Assembly (NCBI GenBank): GCA_946481205.1
Contig: CAMLNB010000001.1
Span: forward strand, 1 to 64,000
Direction: 5' to 3'
Origin: an uncultured Kangiella sp.
Lineage (GTDB): Bacteria; Pseudomonadota; Gammaproteobacteria; Enterobacterales; DSM-103792
Length of the DNA stretch: 64,000 bases
Below are positions 44,546 to 53,412 of this stretch, piece after piece (the stretch's first letter is position 1; each line of letters opens with the position of its first letter). A model generated the notes under the pieces. The model saw nothing but the letters and a program-made list of their open reading frames with translations. It had not been told where the DNA came from and did no database searches. A program made the translations under genes and the position numbers.

Positions 44546-47044
44546 ATGAAAGCAGCTGTTGTCGTATCGCGCCTGAGCTGGCTCAAAGCCGGTTTCGCCG
44601 CCGCATCGCTTGCTCTACTGGCCGCGTGTAGCGGTGGTGGTGCAGGCACCGAAGAAAATCCCCAGTCGCCGGGCACGCCGGGCGGCAACTACAACGGTCC
44701 GCCGCCGGCCACCGATGATGTCCAACGTTTCAAACTGAACGTCTGGGACAATCTGGTCAACAGCGATCGCTGTGGCGGCTGCCATGGTGTTGGTGGTCAG
44801 GTGCCGCAGTTTGTCCGCAATGATGACATCAACCTCGCTTATGACGCTGCGCGCACGATTGCCAATCTGACCGATCCAGGCGAATCGCGTATGGTCGTAA
44901 AGGTGTCGGGTGGTCACAACTGCTGGCTCGGTGGTGGTACTGCTGAACTCAGTGCCTGCGGTGAAACCCTGACTCGTTATATCGCTGGCTGGGCCGGTAT
45001 TTCCGGTGGCGGTGGCGCCAACGAAGTCGAACTTGAGCCACCGGTCGAGCGTGAACCGGGCGAGAGCCGTAGCTTCCCGGATTCGCCGGCGTCGTTTGCG
45101 ACCACCGTGTATCCGCTGCTCGATCAGTATTGCTCGCGCTGCCATAGCGATACCGCGCCGAATGCGCAATCGCCGTACTTCGCCAGCGCCGATATCGACA
45201 CCGCCTACGCCGCGGCGCAAAGCAAAATCAACCTCGACAATATCCCGGTGTCGCGCTTTGTTGTTCGTCTGCGCGAAGAGTCGCACAACTGCTGGGATAA
45301 CTGCCTGAACAACGCCAACGAAATGGAAGATGCGATCGAGGCGTTCGTCAACGGCATTCCGCTGACTGAAGTCGACCCGACCCTGCAGATTTCCCGTTCG
45401 ATGCGGTTGGTTGACGGCTTGGTTGCCAGCAGTGGCGGTCGTTACGAAGCCAATGTGATCGGCCTGTATCAGTTCAAGGAAGGCACCGGTTCGGTAGCGT
45501 TTGACACCAGCGGTGTTGAACCGGCAGCGCAGTTGAATCTGAGTGGTCGAGTCGAGTGGGTCGGTGGTTGGGGCCTGCAATTCACCGGCGGCAAGGCGCA
45601 AGCCTCGACGCTGAGCTCGAAGAAATACCACGACCGCATCAAGCAAACCGGTGAATACACCATCGAAGCTTGGGTGGCACCGGCCAACGTCACGCAGGAT
45701 GGTCCGGCACGCATCGTCAGCTATTCCGGCGGCAGCGAGGCCAGCAACTTCACGCTCGGCCAGACGCTGTACAACTATGACTTCTTGATGCGGCACAGCA
45801 ACACCGGTGCCGATGGCATGCCGGCGCATTCGACGGCCGATGCTGACGAGCGTCTGCAAGCGACGTTGCAGCACGTGGTGATCACTTACGATCCGGTGCG
45901 CGGTCGCCGCATCTATGTCAACGGTGAATTTACCGGCGACGAAGACGACACCGAGACCGGCAGCCTCGCCGATTGGGATGACACGTTCGCGCTTGTGCTC
46001 GGTAACGAAGTTTCCAGCGATCGGCCTTGGGATGGCATTGTCAAACTGGTCGCCATTCACGAGCGCGTGTTGACCGATGAGCAAATCGTCCAAAACTTCA
46101 GCGTTGGTGTCGGTGAGCGTTATTACCTGATGTTCAGCGTCTCGCACTTGCTGGATGATCCGGATTGTTTCCTCGGTACACCGGCTGTCGCGCAGTGCTA
46201 TGTGGTCTATGAAGTCAGCCGCTTCGACAGCTACGGTTATCTGTTCAAGGACCCGTTCTTTGCCAACCTGAACACCGGCTCGCCGATCACTGGCGTGGAT
46301 CTGCAAGGCATCCGGATTGGTATCAACGGTCGTGAAGCGCCGGTGGGTCAGGCGTATGCGAAAGTCAGTACCACCCTGGCCGACAACCGTCAGGCACTGT
46401 CGGCGCTCGGCACCATCATCGAACTGGAGAAAGGTCCGGAAAGCGATGAGTTCTTCCTGAGCTTCGAGCGCATTGCGGCGCGCAGCAAGAACTACACCGA
46501 ACCGGTGCCGCCGGATCCGGCCGAGCCGGACGATCTGCCGGCTGAAGCCTTGGTGGGTGTCCGTACCTTTGATGAGATCAACCAGACTCTGGCTGAGATC
46601 ACCACGGTGGCGCCGACCACGCCGGCCATCACCAGCTTGTTCGGTGAAATTCGCCAGGCGATGCCGAGCGTGGAGGGCATTACCGCGTTCAACTCGGCAC
46701 ATCAGATGGCGATCACCCAGTTGGCGATTGGTTACTGCAATGCCCTGGTCAATGACACCACGAAGCGCGGAACCTACTTCCCCGGCTTCAACTTCGGCGC
46801 GGCGCCGGGGGCGGCATTCAGCACCACCGGTCGCAACCAGATTCTGGATCCGCTGTTGGCGCGTATTCAGTTGCTGGCGACCGATGCGGTGCAAACCCAG
46901 CCGGATGTGGCCGATGTCAAAGCCGAATTGAATGCGCTGATTGATCGACTGGCCGCAACAGGCAACGATGCTCAGCGTACCCAAACCATAGTCAAGGCCG
47001 TGTGCGCTGCCGCTGTCGGTAATGCCGCGATGCTGGTGCAGTGA
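44546..47044 (+). CDS. diheme LamG-domain lipoprotein
   Basis: Lipoprotein of 832 residues (lipobox LLAAC, Cys 28). Two related cytochrome-like modules come first: module 1 has CGGCH at 76-80 and HNCW at 124-127; module 2 has CSRCH at 196-200 and HNCW at 247-250. In both, a second Cys and a short acidic/amphipathic helix follow HNCW. A laminin-G/concanavalin-like domain lies at about 300-510 (GGWGLQFTGGKAQASTL, YTIEAWVAPANVT, GRRIYVNGEF). The remaining 300 residues show no family I recognise. ATG 44546 has GGAGAA 5 nt upstream. It lies between the PSCyt3-like and DUF1501 genes. Likely an outer-membrane or periplasmic electron carrier or sugar-binding scaffold. Confidence 0.78.
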   Translation: MKAAVVVSRLSWLKAGFAAASLALLAACSGGGAGTEENPQSPGTPGGNYNGPPPATDDVQRFKLNVWDNLVNSDRCGGCHGVGGQVPQFVRNDDINLAYDAARTIANLTDPGESRMVVKVSGGHNCWLGGGTAELSACGETLTRYIAGWAGISGGGGANEVELEPPVEREPGESRSFPDSPASFATTVYPLLDQYCSRCHSDTAPNAQSPYFASADIDTAYAAAQSKINLDNIPVSRFVVRLREESHNCWDNCLNNANEMEDAIEAFVNGIPLTEVDPTLQISRSMRLVDGLVASSGGRYEANVIGLYQFKEGTGSVAFDTSGVEPAAQLNLSGRVEWVGGWGLQFTGGKAQASTLSSKKYHDRIKQTGEYTIEAWVAPANVTQDGPARIVSYSGGSEASNFTLGQTLYNYDFLMRHSNTGADGMPAHSTADADERLQATLQHVVITYDPVRGRRIYVNGEFTGDEDDTETGSLADWDDTFALVLGNEVSSDRPWDGIVKLVAIHERVLTDEQIVQNFSVGVGERYYLMFSVSHLLDDPDCFLGTPAVAQCYVVYEVSRFDSYGYLFKDPFFANLNTGSPITGVDLQGIRIGINGREAPVGQAYAKVSTTLADNRQALSALGTIIELEKGPESDEFFLSFERIAARSKNYTEPVPPDPAEPDDLPAEALVGVRTFDEINQTLAEITTVAPTTPAITSLFGEIRQAMPSVEGITAFNSAHQMAITQLAIGYCNALVNDTTKRGTYFPGFNFGAAPGAAFSTTGRNQILDPLLARIQLLATDAVQTQPDVADVKAELNALIDRLAATGNDAQRTQTIVKAVCAAAVGNAAMLVQ

Positions 47045-47055
47045 GAGGAGTGGCC

Positions 47056-48702
47056 ATGATGAGCAAACGATTCCGTTTGAGTAAGCCGAAAGCCCTGCAT
47101 CCGGATGCCCCGTTGTTGCATGCGGACCATCCGGTGCCGCGTACCCGTCGTGATTTTATTCGTCAGGGTTTGATGTCCGGCGGTGCCGCCGTAATGGGCA
47201 CAACGCTGTTCAGTCTGTTTGCCAACCCGCGTGCGGCGCACGCGGCGTTGTCGCCTGACTTGGATGCCTTGCTGGATGACTGTGGTATCGAGGCACTCGG
47301 TGCCGGTCGTATTCCGTTCATCTGCTTCGACTTGGCCGGCGGCGCGAATATTGCCGGCTCGAACGTTCTGGTCGGCAAGCGTGGCGGTCAGCGTGATTTC
47401 CTGTCGACGGCGGGTTACAGCAAGTTGGGTTTGCCGGGCGACATGATTCCGGCGGTGATTGACCCGACCACCAATGCCGATCATATCGATGATCGACTTG
47501 GCATTCTGTTCCACACCGACAGTGCCTTTTTGCGTGGCATGGAAACCACGATGAGCGCCGAGGCGATGGCCTTGACCAATGGCGCCATCATCGCGGCCCG
47601 TTCGGAAAACGATACCGGCAACAACCCGCACAATCCGATGTACGCAATCAACAAGATCGGTGCCGACGGTTCGCTGCTGACGCTGGTCGGTTCGCAAGCC
47701 ACCGAGTCGGGCGGCAACTCGATGGCGCCGATGATGATGATTGACCCGGCCAAGCGGCCAACCAAAGTCGATCGTCCGAGTGATGTCACCAGTTTGGTCG
47801 ACGTTGGTGACCTGACTGCCTTGCTGAGTCAGGAAGATGCCGTCGCTGTGATGGAATCCATTTATCGTATCAGCGATCGCAAGATGGCGCGCATCAACAC
47901 CGGCGGTTCGGGAGATTTGACCGATGCCGTGGTCAAGGATCTGGTCAAGTGCGGTTATTTGAAGAGTGCCAGCTTGGCTGACCGCTTCGGTGATCCGGCC
48001 TCGATCGATCCCATGAGCACGGTACCGGATTCCTCAGGCAGCGTGATCTTCGGTGCCGGTGGCATTTTCACCGGCCCGACCGATAGCAACGATGGCGAAT
48101 TCCGCAAAACCGCCTCGATCATGAAACTGGTGGTCAACGGTTTCGCTGGTGCCGGCACCATTTCGATGGGCGGTTTCGATTACCACACCGGTGAGCGTGG
48201 CACAGGCGAGCGTCGCGACTTCCGCGCCGGCGCTTGCATGGGCGCTTGCTTGGAATATGCCCACCGCGTTGGTGTGCCGTTGATGTTGTACGTGTTCTCG
48301 GACGGTTCGCTGTCGTCGAACGGCATGCTCGATATGTCGGTAGAGGGCCGTGGCAAAGGCCAGTGGACCGGCGACAACCAGTCGACCGCTGCGTCGTTGA
48401 TTCTGGTCTACAATCCGGGCGGTCGTCCGCAGCTGATGGGCGCTACGCCAGAGCAGCAGGCCCAGCATCAGCAACTTGGTTTCTACCGCGACAGCGGCGA
48501 CGTCGAGACCTCGTCCAGTCCGGCCGCGAATAACGTCAACCTGCTGGTGGAAATGGTGGCATTGAACTACCTGGCCTTGCACGGCGAGACAGGCAATTTC
48601 GATGCGATCTTCCCGCAGCATGGTCTTGGCAGCTTGGGTGCTCGCGATTCGCTGATTGCGTTCAACCCGATTGTCCAAGGCACCATCGGCAATCCAATCT
48701 GA
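47056..48702 (+). CDS. Tat-exported DUF1501 protein
   Basis: Protein of 548 residues with a twin-arginine signal after a basic leader (RTRRDFIRQGLMSGGAAVMG, then an Ala-rich cleavage region). DUF1501 family motifs include SMGGFDYHTGERGTGERRDFRAG and YVFSDGSLSSNGM. These proteins have a sulfatase/alkaline phosphatase-like fold and are usually encoded beside PSCyt/PSD1-type or DUF1800 proteins. Tat export suggests folding or cofactor insertion in the cytoplasm. AGGAG lies 5 nt before ATG 47056; ATG 47059 is equally possible. Last gene of the operon; a strong terminator follows. Confidence 0.82.
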   Translation: MMSKRFRLSKPKALHPDAPLLHADHPVPRTRRDFIRQGLMSGGAAVMGTTLFSLFANPRAAHAALSPDLDALLDDCGIEALGAGRIPFICFDLAGGANIAGSNVLVGKRGGQRDFLSTAGYSKLGLPGDMIPAVIDPTTNADHIDDRLGILFHTDSAFLRGMETTMSAEAMALTNGAIIAARSENDTGNNPHNPMYAINKIGADGSLLTLVGSQATESGGNSMAPMMMIDPAKRPTKVDRPSDVTSLVDVGDLTALLSQEDAVAVMESIYRISDRKMARINTGGSGDLTDAVVKDLVKCGYLKSASLADRFGDPASIDPMSTVPDSSGSVIFGAGGIFTGPTDSNDGEFRKTASIMKLVVNGFAGAGTISMGGFDYHTGERGTGERRDFRAGACMGACLEYAHRVGVPLMLYVFSDGSLSSNGMLDMSVEGRGKGQWTGDNQSTAASLILVYNPGGRPQLMGATPEQQAQHQQLGFYRDSGDVETSSSPAANNVNLLVEMVALNYLALHGETGNFDAIFPQHGLGSLGARDSLIAFNPIVQGTIGNPI

Positions 48703-48725
48703 TCTTCAGTTGACCGGTAGTACTC

Positions 48726-48758
48726 AACCGCATCGGTTCACCGATGCGGTTTTTTTTT
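48726..48758 (+). terminator. terminator after the DUF1501 gene
   Basis: AACCGCATCGG (48726-48736) pairs with CCGATGCGGTT (48741-48751), loop TTCA, followed by a run of T. Marks the end of the three-gene cytochrome operon. Confidence 0.93.
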
Positions 48759-48840
48759 GCCGCTATCGGCAGCGGCTGCGCAGACTCCGTGCAGATTGCT
48801 ATCCTGTCGGCCCTCAATCGATGCGTGGTAGGGCGGTTTC

Positions 48841-51234
48841 ATGAAGCGATGGCTACGGCGGTTGCCGCTGGTGCTGGGCATTCTGCTGCTGGTGGCAGCT
48901 GGCGCGGGGCTCTGGGCCTATTGGCAACTGGAAGCCAGTCTGCCGCAGCTGGACGGCCGGCAGCCTTTGGATGACCTGGCGGCCGATGTCAGCATCAGCC
49001 GCGATGCGCTCGGTACGGTCACCATACGTGCGCAGGATCGCCGCGATGTTGCCCGTGCGCTGGGTTTTGTCCATGCCCAGGAACGCTATTTCCAGATGGA
49101 TTTGCTGCGTCGCCGCGCCGCCGGCGAGTTGTCTGCGCTGGTCGGCAAGGCGGCATTGGATGTCGACAAAGGCGTGCGGGTGCATCGCTTCCGCGCCCGC
49201 GCCGAGCAGATCGCAGCAGCGCTGCCGGTCGATCAGCAACCCTTGCTGCTGGCTTATGTCGATGGCGTCAATGCCGGCCTGCAGGCGCTGGCGGAAAAGC
49301 CGTTTGAGTATTTTCTGCTCGGCACCGAACCAGAAGCTTGGCGGCCAGCCGATACGATTCTGGCTGCCTACGGCATGTACCTGACGCTGCAGGCCTCGGA
49401 TGGCGAAGTCGAATTGGCGCGGCGGCAGGCCAGACAATTGTTGCCGGCCGAGCTGTATCACTTCTTGCGCGCACCCGGCAGCGAATGGGACGCGCCGCTG
49501 TTTGGTTCGGCGCTGGCGGCGTCTGCCATCCCTGGTGCCGAGCAACTCGGCAGTTGGCGACCGCAACTCGACGGCCCGATCTGGGATGCCCAAAAACCGG
49601 ATGCTGCATTTCCCGGCAGTAACAACTGGGCGGTCGCCGGCAGCCTGACGAAAACCGGCGCTGCGATGCTCGCCAACGACATGCATCTGGGCTTGCAGGT
49701 GCCGAACATCTGGTTCCGCACTCGTTTGCAATACAACAGCCCGACCGGTGAGCAAGATGTGATCGGCGTGACTTTGCCGGGCACGCCGATGCTGATTGTC
49801 GGCAGCAATGGTCGCGTCGCGTGGGGTTTCACCAACAGCTACGGTGATTACAGCGATGTGATCGCGCTGGAGCAAACCGAGCCCACGCACTACCAGACGC
49901 CCAACGGCCCGCAAGCACTGGTTACCCATCAGGAATCCATCGCCGTCAAAGGCGAGCCAAGTGAAAGCTTGGTGGTGGAAGAAACGATCTGGGGCCCGGT
50001 CATTCACACCGATGCTGATGGCAAACGCTATGCGTTCCGCTGGGTCGCGCATGATCCGGATCAGGCAATCAATTTTGGTTTGCTGGCCATTGAGCGCAGC
50101 GACAACGTCTTGCAAGCATTGAGTTTGGCCAAACAAGCGCGCGTGCCTTCGCAGAATTTTGTTGTTGCCGATCGGGAAGGCAGTATTGGCTGGACCGTGA
50201 TCGGTGCGATTCCGCGTCGCGTGGGTTTCAGCGGCGCCGAACCGATGTCCTGGGCCAGCGGTGAGTACCGTTGGGACGGCTACCGCGAACCGGACGAATA
50301 CCCGGAAGTGCTGAACCCGCTGGACGGGCGCATCTGGACCGCCAACGCGCGTGTCGTCAGCGGCGATGCGCTCACGGTCATCGGCGATGGGGGCTACGAT
50401 CTGGGCGCGCGCGCGCAACAAATTCGCGACGGCTTGCTGGCGCACCAACAGTTTGCCGAAACCGATCTGCTGGCGATCGCATTGGATGATCGCAGTCTGC
50501 TGCTCAATCGCTGGCACACCCATGTCCTGCAACTGCTGGACGATCAAGCGGTGGCTGATGATGAGCGTCGCGCCCAAGCCCGCGCGCTGATCGCCAATTG
50601 GCAGGGTCGCGCCAGTGCCAACAGCGCGGACTATCGCTTGGTTCGTGGTTATCGATTCCTGCTACGTGACGCCCTGTATCGGGCCTGGCTGCAACCACTC
50701 TATGCAGTCGATCCGGAGTTTCGACCGAACACGCTGTCGAATCACTGGGAAACCATTGTTTGGCAAGTGCTGCAACAACAGCCACCACAGTTGCTGCCGG
50801 CGCCGTACAAAAGCTGGCGCGAATTTGAGCTGGCCGTGTTCGATGCGCTGCTGGCCGGTTTGAATCAGAATGACACGCCGTTGGCAGAACGTGTCTGGGG
50901 CGAAAAAAACACCGCAGCGATCCGTCATCCCTTGAGTCGATTTGTACCGGTTCTGGGCAAATACCTCGATGCGCCGGCCGAACCCTTGCCGGGTGACAGC
51001 AATGTTCCGCGCGTGCAATCGCCAACGTTTGGTGCATCGGAACGGATGATCGTCTCGCCAGGACGGGAAGACTCAGGCTTGTTTCATATGCCTGGTGGCC
51101 AGAGCGGGCATCCGCTGTCGCCGTTCTATCTTTCTGGTCACGAGGCTTGGGCAAAAGGTGAACCAACACCATTGCTGCCAGGTGAAGCCAAACATGTTCT
51201 TACCCTGTATCCGCCATCACGCTTGCCGCAGTGA
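48841..51234 (+). CDS. penicillin acylase-family amidohydrolase
   Basis: Ntn-hydrolase precursor of 797 residues with one N-terminal membrane segment (LPLVLGILLLVAAGAGLWAYW). After the alpha part (DALGTVTIRAQDRRDVARALGFVHAQERYFQMDLLRR is typical) comes the self-cleavage site FPGSNNWAV, which puts the new N-terminal catalytic Ser near residue 260. The beta chain follows with NDMHLGLQVPNIWF and GSNGRVAWGFTNS. Family members act on penicillins or acyl-homoserine lactones; the substrate here is unknown. Confidence 0.9.
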   Translation: MKRWLRRLPLVLGILLLVAAGAGLWAYWQLEASLPQLDGRQPLDDLAADVSISRDALGTVTIRAQDRRDVARALGFVHAQERYFQMDLLRRRAAGELSALVGKAALDVDKGVRVHRFRARAEQIAAALPVDQQPLLLAYVDGVNAGLQALAEKPFEYFLLGTEPEAWRPADTILAAYGMYLTLQASDGEVELARRQARQLLPAELYHFLRAPGSEWDAPLFGSALAASAIPGAEQLGSWRPQLDGPIWDAQKPDAAFPGSNNWAVAGSLTKTGAAMLANDMHLGLQVPNIWFRTRLQYNSPTGEQDVIGVTLPGTPMLIVGSNGRVAWGFTNSYGDYSDVIALEQTEPTHYQTPNGPQALVTHQESIAVKGEPSESLVVEETIWGPVIHTDADGKRYAFRWVAHDPDQAINFGLLAIERSDNVLQALSLAKQARVPSQNFVVADREGSIGWTVIGAIPRRVGFSGAEPMSWASGEYRWDGYREPDEYPEVLNPLDGRIWTANARVVSGDALTVIGDGGYDLGARAQQIRDGLLAHQQFAETDLLAIALDDRSLLLNRWHTHVLQLLDDQAVADDERRAQARALIANWQGRASANSADYRLVRGYRFLLRDALYRAWLQPLYAVDPEFRPNTLSNHWETIVWQVLQQQPPQLLPAPYKSWREFELAVFDALLAGLNQNDTPLAERVWGEKNTAAIRHPLSRFVPVLGKYLDAPAEPLPGDSNVPRVQSPTFGASERMIVSPGREDSGLFHMPGGQSGHPLSPFYLSGHEAWAKGEPTPLLPGEAKHVLTLYPPSRLPQ

Positions 51235-51273
51235 CGACGCTGCAGTTGCACACATTTTGTTGAGGTAATCGCT

Positions 51274-52497
51274 ATGACAACCATTGGAACGCCACTGACA
51301 GCGAGCGCAAAGAAAGTCCTGATGCTCGGTGGTGGTGAGCTCGGCAAGGAAGTGGTGATCGAGTTGCAGCGCTTCGGTTGCGAAGTGATTGTGGTGGATC
51401 GCTATCCGCACGCGCCGGCGATGCAAGTGGCGCATCGCAGTCATGTCATCAATATGCTTGATGGTGCCGCGCTACGTGCGGTTATCGAAGCGGAAAAGCC
51501 GCACCTGATCGTGCCCGAGATCGAAGCCATCGCAACTGATACCCTGGTCGAGCTCGAACAGGAAGGCTATACCGTGGTGCCGACCGCGCGTGCCGCCAAA
51601 CTGACCATGAACCGCGAAGGCATTCGCCGTTTGGCGGCCGAACAACTGGGTCTGCCGACTTCGCGTTACCGCTTCGCCGATAACCTGGCCGATTTTCAGG
51701 CCGCGGTGGCCGAGATTGGCATGCCCTGCGTGGTCAAACCGATCATGAGCAGCTCCGGCAAAGGCCAGAGTGTGATTCGCCGCAGCGAAAGCATCGAAGC
51801 GGCCTGGAACTACGCGCAGGAAGGTGGCCGCGCCGGCAAGGGGCGCGTCATCGTCGAAGGCTTTGTCGATTTCGATTATGAAATCACGCTGTTGACCGTA
51901 CGCAGCCGTCAAGGCACGCAATTTTGTCCGCCGATCGGCCATATCCAGATCGATGGTGATTATCGCGAATCCTGGCAACCGCAACCGATGTCGCCTGCAG
52001 CACTGGCGCAGAGTGAGCATATCGCGCGCGCGGTGACCGACGCGCTCGGTGGTTTTGGTTTATTCGGTGTCGAGTTGTTCATCAAAGGCGATCAGGCGAT
52101 TTTCAGTGAGGTCAGTCCGCGCCCGCATGACACCGGTTTGGTGACTTTGATTTCGCAGGATCTTTCCGAATTTGCGCTGCATGCTCGCGCGATTCTCGGC
52201 CTGCCCATTCCTGTGATACGCCAGCAAGGTCCTTCAGCGTCCTGTGCCTTGCTGATCGAAGGTGACAGTGAACAGACGGTGTTTGCTGGTCTGCAGCAAG
52301 CATTGGCCGAACCCGATACCCAGCTGCGCCTTTTCGGCAAACCGGCAGTGCACGGCAAACGTCGAATGGGTGTGACTCTGGCGCGTGCAGACAGCTTGAC
52401 GGACGCACGTGCCAAGGCCATTCGGGCCGCACAGGAAGTCACGGTATGCGACGGTGTTGGCGGTACACCGCTGCTCAATAGTCCGCTGCCGCATTGA
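51274..52497 (+). CDS. purT: formate-dependent GAR transformylase PurT
   Basis: ATP-grasp enzyme of 407 residues that makes formyl-GAR from formate, ATP and GAR in purine synthesis. N-terminal [31 protein letters not shown]-grasp loop [16 protein letters not shown], catalytic region [19 protein letters not shown], and C-terminal [13 protein letters not shown]. Length matches E. coli PurT (392). Single gene. Confidence 0.95.
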   Translation: MTTIGTPLTASAKKVLMLGGGELGKEVVIELQRFGCEVIVVDRYPHAPAMQVAHRSHVINMLDGAALRAVIEAEKPHLIVPEIEAIATDTLVELEQEGYTVVPTARAAKLTMNREGIRRLAAEQLGLPTSRYRFADNLADFQAAVAEIGMPCVVKPIMSSSGKGQSVIRRSESIEAAWNYAQEGGRAGKGRVIVEGFVDFDYEITLLTVRSRQGTQFCPPIGHIQIDGDYRESWQPQPMSPAALAQSEHIARAVTDALGGFGLFGVELFIKGDQAIFSEVSPRPHDTGLVTLISQDLSEFALHARAILGLPIPVIRQQGPSASCALLIEGDSEQTVFAGLQQALAEPDTQLRLFGKPAVHGKRRMGVTLARADSLTDARAKAIRAAQEVTVCDGVGGTPLLNSPLPH

Positions 52498-52628
52498 CCG
52501 GTATGGCGAAGGCACGCCCAGTACGAGGATAAGCAGAAACTGTGCAGATGGTCACTTTTCCACCAGTGATCTCGCCTGCGTTGACTATTTACCCTTGACA
52601 GGAACGGCCCTGTCCTTTTGACTGCCCG

Positions 52629-52658
52629 CGGCTGAATTCAGCTGCAATTCAGCCGTTT
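52629..52658 (+). repeat. hairpin/palindrome between purT and the next gene
   Basis: CGGCTGAATT (52629-52638) pairs perfectly with AATTCAGCCG (52646-52655); the 7-nt loop CAGCTGC contains its own CAGCTG palindrome. Only TTT follows. It may be a weak terminator of purT or an operator of the downstream gene. Confidence 0.55.
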
Positions 52659-52721
52659 GGCAGATAATGCCCACTGCCTTGCGCTGCGAGGCGGTCCGAT
52701 AACGAAGATGGAGTACGCTTG

Positions 52722-53273
52722 ATGAAAAAATTGTTGCTTGCCACGACGGTGCTGGCTGCCAGCTCGGCTACATTCGCCGCTGGTCCGGAATACACCTATT
52801 TGCAAGGGCAATGGCAGGAAAGTGAGTTCGATGGTAGCAATGCCGAGCTTGACGGCTTCGGTCTGGCCGCCAGCATCGATCTCAACAAAGAATTCTTTGC
52901 GTTCGGTCAGTACAGCAGCGTTGATGATCAGGGTGTTGAAGCCGATCGCTTTGCCGTTGGTGCCGCTTACAAAATGCCGCTGAGCACAAAGACCGACCTG
53001 AACTTCGGTGCCGGTCTGGTTAGCTATGATGTCGACTTCGGACCTTTCGGTGAAGATGATGACAGTGGCTTGTTGTTGACCGCTGGCATCCGCTCGTTGC
53101 TGACCAATGAAGTCGAGCTCGGTGCCAACATCAATTATGAAGATGCTTACGACATCGAGATGTTGACCAGCGTCTACGGTGCATACCACTTCAATAACCA
53201 GGTTTCGGCAGGTTTGTCGCTGACCGTGGGCGATGTGGACACCACTGCGATTTACGTTCGCGTCGCGTTCTAA
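52722..53273 (+). CDS. small outer-membrane beta-barrel protein
   Basis: Protein of 183 residues: signal peptide (KKLLLATTVLAASSATFA) and about eight amphipathic strands typical of small OmpA/OmpW-like barrels (YTYLQGQWQES, DGFGLAASIDL, FFAFGQYSSVDDQG, RFAVGAAYKM, LNFGAGLVSYDV), ending in YVRVAF with a C-terminal Phe. I do not recognise a specific family. ATG 52722 has GGAG 8 nt upstream. Single gene. Confidence 0.8.
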   Translation: MKKLLLATTVLAASSATFAAGPEYTYLQGQWQESEFDGSNAELDGFGLAASIDLNKEFFAFGQYSSVDDQGVEADRFAVGAAYKMPLSTKTDLNFGAGLVSYDVDFGPFGEDDDSGLLLTAGIRSLLTNEVELGANINYEDAYDIEMLTSVYGAYHFNNQVSAGLSLTVGDVDTTAIYVRVAF

Positions 53274-53340
53274 TGGTGCTGTACGCCACCAGCGTACGGT
53301 AGCCATTAGGTTATGACCAAATCGACCGCAAGGTCGAAAC

Positions 53341-53371
53341 AAAAAGAGCTGCTCCGGCAGCTCTTTTTGCT
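53341..53371. terminator. bidirectional terminator
   Basis: AAAAAGAGCTGC (53341-53352) pairs with GCAGCTCTTTTT (53357-53368), loop TCCG. It lies between the barrel gene and the convergent mshQ end. Confidence 0.93.
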
Positions 53372-53412
53372 TGGAATGACCGAAATAGAATATTCAACTC
53401 AGTGAACTCTGA

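Noticed and set aside
44615..46984. A 789-codon minus-strand open frame opposite the LamG lipoprotein
   Set aside because: Arg/His/Gln-rich shadow frame with no signal, motif or promoter; the plus-strand gene is clearly real.
48853..50577. Long minus-strand open frame opposite the penicillin acylase gene
   Set aside because: Shadow of codon bias; the acylase has a membrane segment and catalytic Ser motif.
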